This document shows positions 24,271-32,549 of a stretch of DNA of 64,000 nt, piece by piece. Position 1 is the stretch's first letter, and each line of letters opens with the position of its first letter. A program made the position numbers and the translations under genes. Below the pieces are notes generated by a model. It ran no database searches. It saw only the letters and a list, made by a program, of their open reading frames with translations, and was not told where the DNA came from. Origin of the DNA: Desulfatibacillum sp. (GTDB lineage: Bacteria; Desulfobacterota; Desulfobacteria; Desulfobacterales; SpSt-501); contig DYEU01000018.1 of the NCBI GenBank assembly GCA_020725555.1, positions 143,113 to 207,112 on the forward strand, in the 5' to 3' direction.

Positions 24271-26217
24271 TCAGGGCCCTCCCTCGCCGCCTTCCCCCGA
24301 AGCGCCCCGCACCCAGGCGAGGGCCTGCGCCGCGTACTCCCCGGCGTGCGTGCACAGCAGCCAGCGGCGCTGGAGCAGGACGTCGGCGAAGCCCAGCTCC
24401 GGCAGCTCGTCGGCGCGGCCGGCCAGCCGGTCCTGGAACCGCTCGAGGCTCGCGGCCGGAAGCGCCGGGTCGACGAGGAGGCCGTCCACGCCCTCGGCCG
24501 CGAGAAGATCGCGCTCCCCCGGCAGACCCGGCCCCCGCCACCAGAGGACCTGGCGCTCCGTTTCGCCCCGGTAGCGCGGTGCGGGGTCGGCCGTGACGAG
24601 CGTGAACCACACGGCCCGGTTGCCGGGCGCCGGGAACTGAAAGCGCAGCTCGCCGTCCAGGAAATGGGGCCGCCGGAGCCGGAGCGCGGACAACAGCTGC
24701 CGCGTGGGCGGGATCTCCCCGGGTTCGAAAAAGACGACCTCCAGGGGGACGAAGGGGTTGGCCGCGGTCGTGACCGCGAGCGCCCGGTGCACTTCGGCGA
24801 GCGGCGTGCCCGGGGGCACGAGCACCTGGTAGGGATGGGTCAGCCGTGCGGCGAGGCGGCGGATCTCCCCCAGCGGCCGTCCGCGGCGAAGGACGAGCTT
24901 GGCGAGAAAGGAGCCGGCCTCGTAGCGGACCCAGAGATCCCCCGCCTCTTCCGGCCCCCGCGGGGAGTCCCCGATCCGCCAGGCGGGGTCGAGCTCGGGC
25001 GGCGGGAAAAAACAGGCCTGCAGCCGCTGCTCGGCGTAATCCCAGGCGGCGAGCAGCTCCTCGGGCCCGAACCCCGCCGTCCGCGTGACGGTGTAGGGCG
25101 GGTGGGGCTCGTAGGAGAGGCCGAGCTCGCGGCTGCGGGCGCGGAAGGCCGTCCCGGGGAGCACGGAGAGGGGAAAGACCTGGACGTCGTCGTTCAACCC
25201 GTGATCGGCGACGAAGTCCACGCTGCGGCGGAACCCCCGGAGATCGTCTCCCGGCAGGCCGGCGATGAGATCGATGCTGGGGGTGATGCCGCGGGCTTTC
25301 AGCCGCCGCACCCCCGCCAGAAAGCCTCTCAGCCGCGTCGGGCGGCCGATCCGGCGCAGCGCGGCCGGGTTCGTGCTCTGCAGGCCGATTTCAAACCAGC
25401 CGAAGCCGGCCGCGGCCAGGAGATCGGCAAGCTCGTCGTCCACCGCCTCGGCGCGGATTTCGCTGAAGAGCGAGACGCGCCGGCCGGCGTTCAGGCGGGC
25501 GATCGCCTGGAGCATCCCGCGCAGGCCGGGGCGGCAGTTGAGCGAGGGATCGAGCACGTAGATCTCCGGGACCCCCCTTTCGATCGCCCAGGAGACGGCC
25601 GCGAGCACCTTCTCCTCCGCGGCGAAGACCAGATCCTTGCGCGACTTGTTGTAGAAGCAGAACCCGCAGCGGTAGGGGCAGCCGCGCTGGGTTTCGAGGA
25701 GCATCAGGTTTTCGCCCCCCGGGTCGAGCAGCCCGTCCAGATACGGGCTCCCGGCGCGGCGGAAGATCTCGGAGGCGGGCTCGGCCCCCCGCCCCGCGGC
25801 CCAGGCCGCGGGGTCGGCCAGGAGGCGGCGGAACAGCGCCTCGCCCTCCCCGAAGACCAGGAAGTCGGCGCGGCCTTCGTAGAACGCCGCCGTGTCGGGG
25901 GTGATCTCCGGCCCGCCGAGCACGATCTTCGCCCCGGTCCGGCGCCGCACCTCGCCGGCGAGGTACACCGCGCGGTCCCGGCTCCAGCAGTGGACCGTGA
26001 AGCCGAGAATCCCGGGCGCCATCCCCGAGAGCAGCGCGACCAGGGCCGCATCCCCGAGATGCGAGGCGAGCCGTTCGGGGAGGATCTCCACGGCGCCGCC
26101 GCAGCGGCCTTCGGCCGCGGCCTGCTTCAGGCAGGCCGCGGCGAGCGGGATGTTCCCGCTGCGGCGGCCGAGGTTGCGCCGCGGGATGGGGAGTTGAACG
26201 AGGACGGCCTGGGGCAT
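24271..26217 (-). CDS. B12-binding radical SAM protein
   Basis: 648-aa protein. Residues 1-140 resemble a cobalamin-binding domain (ILGFTVHCWSRDRAV, IVLGGPEI, FLVFGEGE). The radical SAM cluster is C180, C184 and C187 (RGCPYRCGFC), followed by the Elp3-type barrel (FEIGLQSTNPAALRRIGR, DLIAGLPGDD). The C-terminal 200 residues (from about 440) form a DUF4080-like extension. The substrate is unknown. It starts 29 bp after the DUF5658 gene and is probably in the same transcript. No B12 ligand His motif (DxHxxG) is evident, so cobalamin binding may be base-off or lost. Confidence 0.88.
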   Translation of the reverse strand: MPQAVLVQLPIPRRNLGRRSGNIPLAAACLKQAAAEGRCGGAVEILPERLASHLGDAALVALLSGMAPGILGFTVHCWSRDRAVYLAGEVRRRTGAKIVLGGPEITPDTAAFYEGRADFLVFGEGEALFRRLLADPAAWAAGRGAEPASEIFRRAGSPYLDGLLDPGGENLMLLETQRGCPYRCGFCFYNKSRKDLVFAAEEKVLAAVSWAIERGVPEIYVLDPSLNCRPGLRGMLQAIARLNAGRRVSLFSEIRAEAVDDELADLLAAAGFGWFEIGLQSTNPAALRRIGRPTRLRGFLAGVRRLKARGITPSIDLIAGLPGDDLRGFRRSVDFVADHGLNDDVQVFPLSVLPGTAFRARSRELGLSYEPHPPYTVTRTAGFGPEELLAAWDYAEQRLQACFFPPPELDPAWRIGDSPRGPEEAGDLWVRYEAGSFLAKLVLRRGRPLGEIRRLAARLTHPYQVLVPPGTPLAEVHRALAVTTAANPFVPLEVVFFEPGEIPPTRQLLSALRLRRPHFLDGELRFQFPAPGNRAVWFTLVTADPAPRYRGETERQVLWWRGPGLPGERDLLAAEGVDGLLVDPALPAASLERFQDRLAGRADELPELGFADVLLQRRWLLCTHAGEYAAQALAWVRGASGEGGEGGP

Positions 26218-26246
26218 CGGCGGGGGCTGGCGACGGGCCGGCGGCT

Positions 26247-26792
26247 CTACCCGCCGGGGGTCGCGTGCGCATGGAGGCGCACAAGGAGCACGACCTCCCA
26301 GGCGATCACCGCCGCGAAAGCGACGAGGGCCGCGGGCAGGAAGTGCCCCGCCCGGATCCCCAGGCCCGGCAGGATCGCCGGCGAGACGACCACGAAGATC
26401 GCGACCGCAATCCCGGTGAAGAGCACCTTGGCGACGACGAAGGCCAGCGGCCCCCGTGCCAGGAAATGGGCCATGACCGGGTTCATCTCCCAGGCGCCGT
26501 GACCGATGAGGTAGAGCGTGAGCACGGCGTCGATCAGGCTGAGGGCAAGGACCCCCAGCGCCCGGGCCGCGATCCGGGCGTCGTAGCGGTCGAGCAGGGT
26601 GACGCGCCGGCGGTCCTCTTCGCGCCGCAGAAAGCGGCGCCGGCCGCCCTGGAGGCCGCGGAGGAGGGCGGGCAAACCGCCCTTGCGGCGGTCCCGTCCG
26701 GAGCGCCTCTCGCGGCGGGCCTCGCCCGCCCGGCTCGGCTCCGGGGGGGGCGGATCCCCATCGGCGGCAGGGAAAGCGGGGTTCGGGGTCAA
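26247..26792 (-). CDS. DUF5658-like membrane protein
   Basis: 181-aa protein. The first 65 residues are Arg/Pro-rich and cytoplasmic; three hydrophobic segments follow at about 76-98, 112-140 and 148-172. LSLIDAVLTLYLIGHGAWEMNP is the typical DUF5658 opening of the first helix pair, and the Asn-Pro after it is conserved. The function is unknown. The start is uncertain: the frame opens with TTG at 26792, and no ATG occurs before the helix region; a GTG before LLDRYD is the alternative. Confidence 0.65.
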   Translation of the reverse strand: MTPNPAFPAADGDPPPPEPSRAGEARRERRSGRDRRKGGLPALLRGLQGGRRRFLRREEDRRRVTLLDRYDARIAARALGVLALSLIDAVLTLYLIGHGAWEMNPVMAHFLARGPLAFVVAKVLFTGIAVAIFVVVSPAILPGLGIRAGHFLPAALVAFAAVIAWEVVLLVRLHAHATPGG

Positions 26793-26875
26793 CGCCTACC
26801 GGTCGCCGCGCGGGGGCGGCGATGGGTCGTTCGTTTTCGCGGGGCGCATCGGGCCGCGGCGGCGCTTCTTCAGTG

Positions 26876-26904
26876 TTGACAAGGCTCCGCCCTTCGGTTA
26901 GTGG
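26876..26904 (+). promoter_or_regulatory. Promoter of the NUDIX hydrolase gene
   Basis: TTGACA (26876-26881) with 17 bp spacing to TAGTGG (26899-26904). The ATG at 26912 lies so close to the -10 that the message would have almost no leader. Confidence 0.45.
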
Positions 26905-26911
26905 CCGCGTC

Positions 26912-27514
26912 ATGGAGCCCGACCCGGTCGTCCTCGAAAAGACGGAAGCGCTCGCCGAAACGGCCTTTTTGCGCCTGCTCCGACTCTTTTACCACATCCC
27001 CGGCCAAAACGCACGCTCCTGGGTCATGGCCACGCGCCGCAGGCGGCCGCTCTGCCTCGGCGGCCCCCCCGGAGCGCCCGATGCCGTGGTGATCGCACCC
27101 TTCCACACCGGCCTCCGCCGCCTCGTCCTCACCCGCGAGTACCGCCTCCCGCTCGGCGGGTTCGAAATCGGCTTCCCGGCCGGCCTGGTCGAACCCGCCG
27201 AGACGCTCGAGGAGGCGGCCCGCCGCGAGCTGCGCGAGGAAACCGGTCTGGACGTGCTGCGCTTCACGGCGAAGAGCCCGCTGCTCTTCTCCTCGGCCGG
27301 CATGACCGACGAATCGGTCGTCGTGGTCGCCGTGGAGTGCGCGGGCGAGCCGTGCCGCCGGGGGGGGCTTGCGGCCGATGCCGAGCTGATCGAGGTGCTC
27401 CTCGTTTCGCCCGCCGAAGCCGGGGCCCTCTGCGAAGACGCCTCGCTCTATTTCGACGCCAAGGCCTGGCTCATCGCCAGGCGCTTCGCCGCAACCGGCA
27501 GGCTCGAACTCTGA
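26912..27514 (+). CDS. NUDIX hydrolase (ADP-ribose pyrophosphatase-like)
   Basis: 200-aa protein with a complete NUDIX box (GLVEPAETLEEAARREL, then REETG) at about 91-113, preceded by LTREYRLPLGGFEIGFPAG, typical of ADP-ribose/NADH-type pyrophosphatases. It probably cleaves a nucleoside diphosphate linked to a sugar or dinucleotide. An ATG at 26912 is chosen over an upstream start at 26822, which would add Arg/Ser-rich residues lying upstream of the promoter. It is divergent from the DUF5658 gene. Confidence 0.9.
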   Translation: MEPDPVVLEKTEALAETAFLRLLRLFYHIPGQNARSWVMATRRRRPLCLGGPPGAPDAVVIAPFHTGLRRLVLTREYRLPLGGFEIGFPAGLVEPAETLEEAARRELREETGLDVLRFTAKSPLLFSSAGMTDESVVVVAVECAGEPCRRGGLAADAELIEVLLVSPAEAGALCEDASLYFDAKAWLIARRFAATGRLEL

Positions 27515-27576
27515 GACGGCCGCCGCGGCAAGCCTGCGTGCGGCCTTCCCGTATCCTCCGGATGAGACTGGGAGGG

Positions 27577-27606
27577 GAAGAGGGGGGGCAGCCGACCCCC
27601 CTCTTC
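27577..27606 (+). terminator. Perfect 11 bp hairpin after the NUDIX gene
   Basis: GAAGAGGGGGG (27577-27587) pairs perfectly with CCCCCCTCTTC (27596-27606) around an 8-base loop. It lies 62 bp beyond the NUDIX stop. No T-run follows on the plus strand, so termination is inferred; it could instead be the first stem of the leader element downstream. Confidence 0.5.
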
Positions 27607-27633
27607 ATGGAGGAGAGAGGTTGGAGTAAGGAT

Positions 27634-27717
27634 CGGTTCAAAAGGACCGGGCCGGCCCAAAGGAGGTCGAAAAGACCGACCCTGCAGATCGCGCTGACCT
27701 GCATTCCTTTCGAACCG
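27634..27717 (+). ncRNA. Candidate structured RNA or leader element
   Basis: A 13 bp closing stem, CGGTTCAAAAGGA (27634-27646) with TCCTTTCGAACCG (27705-27717), has one mismatch. It encloses GGGCCGGCCC (27649-27658), a GGTC-GAAAA-GACC hairpin (27665-27677, extended by AGG/CCT) and TGCAG/CTGCA (27683-27687/27699-27703). The whole resembles a multibranch junction 40 bp upstream of the GTG of the unrecognised protein at 27757. No known riboswitch class was matched by eye. Confidence 0.4.
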
Positions 27718-27756
27718 CCTGTATAGACCCCCGAGACGAAAAAAGGTTACACCCCG

Positions 27757-28731
27757 GTGCGCGAACCCCCCGCGGCAGACGATCGCCTGCGCTCGCTTTT
27801 GCCGAAGTCCGTGCGGCGCGGACACGGGGAGCTCGTGCTCACCGCCTGCGCGTTTCTCGAGCACCGCTTCCCCGCCTCTCTGGAGGCGCTGCCCGAGCAG
27901 GCCGCCCGGACCGCCTTCCACGAATGCTGGCCGCTCGCCGACCGCCTGCGGTTCGTGCAACGGCCGCTTCCCGCCGTCGCCTTCCTCACGCGCATCGCGG
28001 GCCTCCACAAAACCCGCGACGCCGCAGGCCTGGGCCTCCTCGCGCACGCCCTCGCCCGCGGCGAGGCCGTGACCGCGCCGGGCGGGGAGGAGGAGCGGGA
28101 TCTCCGCCGCGTGGCCGAGGCCCTGGACGCCCCGGAGGCCTTTGTCGCCTGGCTCGTCTCCCGCGGCCTGGACCCGCAGCCCGCCCTGCGGGCCGCCGGG
28201 GGCCGTCGCGGCCCGCTCCTCAGGCTGCGGCCCCACGACCGGGCGGTGGCCTTCGCCGGGCTCTACCTGCTCGCCCGGCGGCCGCAGACGCCCCCGCCCG
28301 AGCCCGCCCCGCCGCCGGAGGAGCCCTTCCCGTTCTGGACCGTGTTCGACCGGCACACGGCGGCCGGCCAGCAGGCCCTCCGGGACGTGGCCCGCGACCT
28401 GAAGATCCCCCCGGCGCAGCTCGAGTGGTGTTACGCCCTCTTCGAGGGGCTCCGGCTCCATGCCGAGACCCCCTCCCCGTGGTGGCGCCACTACTGCCGC
28501 GACCGCTTCGCGCGCATCGGCTTGCCCCTCGAGGAGGCTCCCCTGCTCTGGGAGCCGGCCAAGGCCCAGCTGCACGAGGCGCTCGCCGAGGAAGGAAGAA
28601 GGCTCCAGGCCGAGCTCTACCGCTGGAAGCTGGAGCACGGCGAACGGGTCGAGCGCCTGCGGCGCACGGTCGCGGAGTACTGGGCCCGGCTGGAGGAAAC
28701 CCCCAAGAAACAGCCCCCCCTCTTCGACTAG
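27757..28731 (+). CDS. Unrecognised 324-aa protein
   Basis: Not recognised. Soluble, mostly helical by composition, with two conserved-looking blocks: residues 10-150 (RRGHGELVLTACAFLEHRFP, then FLTRIAGLHKTRDAAG) and 195-265 (FWTVFDRHTAAGQQALRDVA, then QLEWCYALFEGLR), joined by a Pro-rich linker at about 180-193. The C-terminus is a charged helix (ERVERLRRTVAEYWARLEET). No catalytic motif, membrane segment or signal is visible. The start is GTG at 27757 with AAGG upstream. A possible structured leader precedes it and an O-methyltransferase follows 41 bp later. The good coding pattern and GC-rich third positions support a real gene. Confidence 0.7.
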   Translation: MREPPAADDRLRSLLPKSVRRGHGELVLTACAFLEHRFPASLEALPEQAARTAFHECWPLADRLRFVQRPLPAVAFLTRIAGLHKTRDAAGLGLLAHALARGEAVTAPGGEEERDLRRVAEALDAPEAFVAWLVSRGLDPQPALRAAGGRRGPLLRLRPHDRAVAFAGLYLLARRPQTPPPEPAPPPEEPFPFWTVFDRHTAAGQQALRDVARDLKIPPAQLEWCYALFEGLRLHAETPSPWWRHYCRDRFARIGLPLEEAPLLWEPAKAQLHEALAEEGRRLQAELYRWKLEHGERVERLRRTVAEYWARLEETPKKQPPLFD

Positions 28732-28772
28732 GGGGAAGGCCCGCAAAACCCCACACGACCCCGGGAGGCCCC

Positions 28773-29372
28773 ATGCCGCCGATCATCGCCGACGCCGAGG
28801 AGCATTTCCGGCAACTCACCCCGCCGGCCGACCCCCTGCTCAAGGAGCTCGAGGCCGAAGCCGCCCGCGAGGGCATCCCCATCGTGGGGCCGGTCGTGGG
28901 GCGGCTGCTCGAGATCCTCGCGGCCGGGGCGGAACGCCTTCTCGAGCTGGGGACGGCCACGGGCTACGCCACCCTGCATCTCGCCCGCGGCGGCCGCGGC
29001 CGGGTCACCACCGTCGAACGGGACGCCTCCCTGGCCGCCCGCGCCCGGGAAAACCTCGCACAGGCCGGGCTGGCGGAGCGCGTGGAGGTCGTCTGCGCCG
29101 AGGCCCTCGCCTGGCTGGCCGGCCAAGAGGGCCCTTTCGATTTTGTCTTTTTCGACATCGAGAAGGACGACTACGCCGCCGCCCTGGCGGCGTGCCGCCG
29201 CCTGGTGCCGCCCGGGGGGCTGCTCGTCGCCGACAACACCGCCTTTCCCGATGCCATGCCCTTCCAGCGCGCCCTGCACGGGGACCCGGGCTGGAGGGCG
29301 GTCTCGCTGCTGGCCTTCCTTCCCGGCCATCGGCCGGAAAAAGACGGCCTGACCCTCGCGCGGCGGCGATAG
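28773..29372 (+). CDS. Class I SAM-dependent O-methyltransferase
   Basis: 199-aa protein of the catechol/caffeoyl-CoA O-methyltransferase (Methyltransf_3) type. The SAM-binding motif is LLELGTATGYATLHLA (about 56-71); TTVERDASLAARARENL is motif II; FVFFDIEKDDYAAAL carries the metal-binding Asp, and LLVADNTAFPDA the second metal site. The substrate is unknown. The ATG at 28773 follows GGGAGG and fits the family length of about 200-220. It is convergent with the DUF4124 gene 16 bp downstream. Confidence 0.9.
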   Translation: MPPIIADAEEHFRQLTPPADPLLKELEAEAAREGIPIVGPVVGRLLEILAAGAERLLELGTATGYATLHLARGGRGRVTTVERDASLAARARENLAQAGLAERVEVVCAEALAWLAGQEGPFDFVFFDIEKDDYAAALAACRRLVPPGGLLVADNTAFPDAMPFQRALHGDPGWRAVSLLAFLPGHRPEKDGLTLARRR

Positions 29373-29388
29373 CGTCCGGGGGGCCGGC

Positions 29389-30059
29389 TCAACGCCCGGG
29401 GGCGGCGGGGTCTTCCGCGGCGGGCGGCCGCGTGGCACGCGGAGCCTTGGGCGGCGGCTTGAGCACCTCGTCGGCCGCACCCTTGCGGGGGGCTTTTCCG
29501 GTGGGCGTGGCGGCGGTTTCTGGGGGTCGCGGCAGTAGATGCTGTTGTTTTCGCGGTACCAGTCGCGGCACTCGTCGGGACGGGGTGTCCGGCCGTGGAT
29601 GACGATCCGCCGGGCGGGGACGGAGTAATAGACGAACCCCTCGCAGGTCCCGTGGCGCAGGAACCATTCCCGGTCGCAGTCCTCCGGCGGGCGGCGGGCC
29701 TGTTCCTCGAGCCGCCGCGCCTCCTCGAGACGGCGCTCGGCCTCCTCGAGACGGCGGCGCGCCTGCCGTTCCCGCTCCTCGGCCCGCGCCTTCTGCTCTT
29801 CGAGCTCCCGGCGCTCGAACTCGCGCAGCGCCTCGCGTTCCGCCTCCCGCCGTTCGCGGTCCGCGGCCGGGTCGTGGGGGGTCTCCGCGACCCGCTCGAG
29901 GATCCGCACCCCCGGGGGCGGGGGCTGGTTGCTGAAGTGCATCACCCCCTGGGCGTCGATCCAGCGGTAGATCTCGCCACCCGCCCAGACGCCATGCGGG
30001 AAGCCGAAGAACAGGAAAACCAGGACGAAAGGCGCGGCACGCGGGATGCGGCGTTTCAT
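29389..30059 (-). CDS. DUF4124 secreted protein, frameshifted in a six-base homopolymer
   Basis: An N-terminal signal peptide (FVLVFLFFGFPHGVWAGG) leads into a DUF4124 domain (IYRWIDAQGVMHFSNQPPPP), a long charged coiled coil (about 68-125) and a region with paired Cys (DCDREW, GTCEGF, DECRDW, IYCRDP). Just after that, at a run of six G on the plus strand (29487-29492), the frame would continue antisense through the methyltransferase gene to 28728. Adding or removing bases there restores a Pro/Ala/Lys-rich tail ending at 29389, 16 bp from the convergent neighbour. A sequencing or real indel is likely. Confidence 0.65.
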
Positions 30060-30175
30060 GGGGTCGAAGAGCCCTCCTTCCGGATCGGCCGGTTCCGCCG
30101 CGGCGGGCCCGAAGCGGGCCGGGTTGCACCGCGGCGTCGTTCTCTTTTCTTGGACGTCCGCGGGGCCGGCCGGGG

Positions 30176-31078
30176 TTACCGGCCGGGGCCGTTTCCCCGG
30201 CGTTCGTCGTTTGCCCGGCGGATGATCTCCCAGGCTTCCTCCGCCGTTTCGACGAAGGTCATCAGGTCGAGGTCGGCGGGGGCGATCATGCCCTCGGCGA
30301 CCAGCAGATCGAAATCGACAAGCCGTCGCCAGAATTCGCGCCCGAAGAGCAGGACCGGGATGCGGCGCACCTTGCCCGTCTGGATGAGGGTGAGGGTCTC
30401 GAAGAGCTCGTCGAGCGTGCCGAACCCGCCGGGAAAGACGGCCAGGGCGCGGGCGCGCATGAGGAGATGCATCTTGCGGATCGCGAAATAATGGAACTGG
30501 AAATTGAGCTCGGGCTGGATGTAGGGGTTGGGCAGCTGCTCGTGGGGCAGGACGATGTTCATGCCGACGCTTCCCCCGCCCGCCTCCCGCGCCCCGCGGT
30601 TCGCCGCCTCCATGATCCCGGGGCCGCCGCCGGTCATGACCACCAGGTGGGGGGGTCCCGCGCCGTCCGCCACCAGCCGCCCCAGGCGCCGGGCCTCCTC
30701 GTAGTAGCGACTGAGCGCGACCCGGCGCCGGCAGACCTGCAGGGCCTGCTCCCGGGCGCGGTCACCGGGCGCTCGCCGCGCTTCTTCCTCCGCCCGCTTC
30801 AAGGCCTCCTCGGCCTCGGCCGGCTCGGGGATGCGCGCGCTGCCGAAAACGACGACCGCGGCGTCGATGCCGTGCTCCTGGAGGGTGAGCTCGGGTTTCA
30901 GCAGCTCGAGCTGCAACCGGACCGGCCGCAGCTCGTCGCGCAGGAGAAAATCGGGATCCTGGAAGGCCAGCCGATAGGAGGGCGACTGGCAGTGGGGGGC
31001 CCGGGGCGGGCGGGAGGCCACCTCGGCCGAGACGTGGGCCGAGGGGAAAATCCTCTTGCGGGGATGGTTCGGATTCAC
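30176..31078 (-). CDS. LOG-family protein (possible cytokinin riboside monophosphate phosphoribohydrolase-like)
   Basis: 300-aa protein. The LOG/lysine decarboxylase-like fold is shown by VVVFGSARIPEP, LVVMTGGGPGIMEAANRGA and the nucleotide-binding PGGFGTLDELFE, with IPVLLFGREFW near the end. LOG proteins cleave nucleoside monophosphates at the ribose. The first 90 residues are an extension seen in larger LOG-like proteins. The GTG at 31078 is chosen because GGAGGTG lies directly upstream. The gene is divergent from the iron alcohol dehydrogenase. Confidence 0.88.
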   Translation of the reverse strand: MNPNHPRKRIFPSAHVSAEVASRPPRAPHCQSPSYRLAFQDPDFLLRDELRPVRLQLELLKPELTLQEHGIDAAVVVFGSARIPEPAEAEEALKRAEEEARRAPGDRAREQALQVCRRRVALSRYYEEARRLGRLVADGAGPPHLVVMTGGGPGIMEAANRGAREAGGGSVGMNIVLPHEQLPNPYIQPELNFQFHYFAIRKMHLLMRARALAVFPGGFGTLDELFETLTLIQTGKVRRIPVLLFGREFWRRLVDFDLLVAEGMIAPADLDLMTFVETAEEAWEIIRRANDERRGNGPGR

Positions 31079-31110
31079 GGGACACCTCCGGCGGCGGGAA
31101 TCTCCGCTCC

Positions 31111-31140
31111 AGTGTAGCAGAATCCCTGCCCTTGCGCCAA
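31111..31140 (-). promoter_or_regulatory. Promoter of the LOG-family gene
   Basis: On the minus strand TTGGCG (31140-31135), 18 bp, TACACT (31116-31111); the GTG start is 33 bp downstream. The plus-strand half of this 294 bp divergent region holds a perfect GGACGGCGCCGTCC palindrome (31191-31204) but no clear promoter for the alcohol dehydrogenase. Confidence 0.5.
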
Positions 31141-31372
31141 AGGCCGCCGCATCGCCCGCAAGGGAAGCTTCCGGCGATGCCGTCGTTCCCGGACGGCGCC
31201 GTCCTTCCGGTGGTGTCGCGGCGAGGGCCCGTCGCAGAGGATGCACGCGCATCGGAGAAGCCGCAAGCGAAGAGAAGCAAAAGAGATGCCGTTTCCGCCG
31301 ACGCCGGGGCTTGGGGTGCGTCAATTCCGGCGACGGTTGCATGCCCAGGGCAGCGATGGTAGAGGGCGCCCC

Positions 31373-32527
31373 GTGGACTTCGAATTCGCAACCGCCGGCC
31401 GCATCCTCTTCGGGTTCGGGACGGCCGCGCGCATCGCGCCGGAGGCCGCCGCCCTCGGAGACCGGCTCTTCGTCGTGACCGGCACGACCCCCGGCCGGGC
31501 GGCCTTCCTGGTGGAAGCGCTCGCGTTGCAAGGGTGCGCCGTGAACGCCTTCGCGGTCCGCGGCGAGCCCACCCTCGAAACGGTCGGGAGCGCCCTGGAA
31601 GAAGCCCGGGCGTGGGGGGCCGAGGCGCTGGTCGCGATCGGCGGCGGGGCGGTGATCGACACCGCCAAGGCCGTTTCCGGATGGTTCACGAACCCCGGCG
31701 ACCCGCTCGATTTCCTGGAGGGGATCGGCAAGGGGAAGCCGCTCGAGCGCCCCGGCCTGCCCTGGGTCGCCGTGCCCACGACCGCCGGCAGCGGGGCCGA
31801 GGCGACGCGCAACGCCGTGATCCGCGTCCCTGCCCGGCGCGCGAAGGTGAGCCTGCGCAGCCCGCACCTCCTGCCGCGGCTTGCCGTGGTCGATCCGGGG
31901 CTGACCCTCGAGCTTCCGCCCGCCGTCACGGCCGCAACCGGCATGGACGCCCTCGCGCAGCTGCTCGAGGCCTTCGTCAGCCGCAGGGCGAACCCCCTGA
32001 CCGACGCCCTCTGCCGCGAGGGGATCCCCCGTGCCGCCCGGGCGCTGCCGGTTGCGGTGGCCGACGGAGCCGACCGCCGCGCCCGCGAGGCCATGGCCCT
32101 CGCGAGCCTCTTCGGGGGGATCGCGCTCGCCAACGCGGGGCTGGGCGCCGTCCACGGGCTGGCCGGCCCTTTCGGCGGCATGGCCGCCGCGCCCCACGGC
32201 GCGGTCTGCGGGAGGCTGCTGCCCGCGGTGACGGCGGCCAACGTGGCCGCGCTGCGCGCCCGGGATCCCAAGAGCCGCGCGCTCGAGCGCTATGGGGAGC
32301 TCGCGCGGATGCTCACGGGCAGGCCGGAGGCCGCCCCGGAGGACGCCGCTTGCTGGCTCGCGGAGCGCGTGCGGGAGTTCGGCCTGCCTCGACTTTCGGC
32401 CTACGGCGCCTCCCCGGACCAGGTGCCGGAGCTCATCACCGCGGCGCGCCGAGCCAGCAGCATGCGCGGCAACCCGGTCGAGCTCACCCCGGAGGAGTTG
32501 TCGGCGATCGTGCACCAAAGCCTCTGA
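31373..32527 (+). CDS. Iron-containing alcohol dehydrogenase family protein
   Basis: 384-aa NAD(P)-dependent dehydrogenase of the Fe-ADH family: Rossmann-type GGGAVIDTAKAVS (about 93-105), PTTAGSGAEAT, and metal-site region TGMDALAQLLEAF. The Asp ligand is kept, but the following His of the usual DALTH motif is Gln. HGLAGPFGG and PHGAVCGRLLP supply the C-terminal His ligands. The substrate could be an alcohol, aldehyde or maleylacetate-type compound. The GTG at 31373 with AGAGGG upstream is preferred; starts at 31241 and nearby add Arg-rich sequence without homology. It is followed after 22 bp by a thioesterase gene. Confidence 0.88.
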   Translation: MDFEFATAGRILFGFGTAARIAPEAAALGDRLFVVTGTTPGRAAFLVEALALQGCAVNAFAVRGEPTLETVGSALEEARAWGAEALVAIGGGAVIDTAKAVSGWFTNPGDPLDFLEGIGKGKPLERPGLPWVAVPTTAGSGAEATRNAVIRVPARRAKVSLRSPHLLPRLAVVDPGLTLELPPAVTAATGMDALAQLLEAFVSRRANPLTDALCREGIPRAARALPVAVADGADRRAREAMALASLFGGIALANAGLGAVHGLAGPFGGMAAAPHGAVCGRLLPAVTAANVAALRARDPKSRALERYGELARMLTGRPEAAPEDAACWLAERVREFGLPRLSAYGASPDQVPELITAARRASSMRGNPVELTPEELSAIVHQSL

Positions 32528-32549
32528 CCGATCCGGCAGGAGGGGCGCC

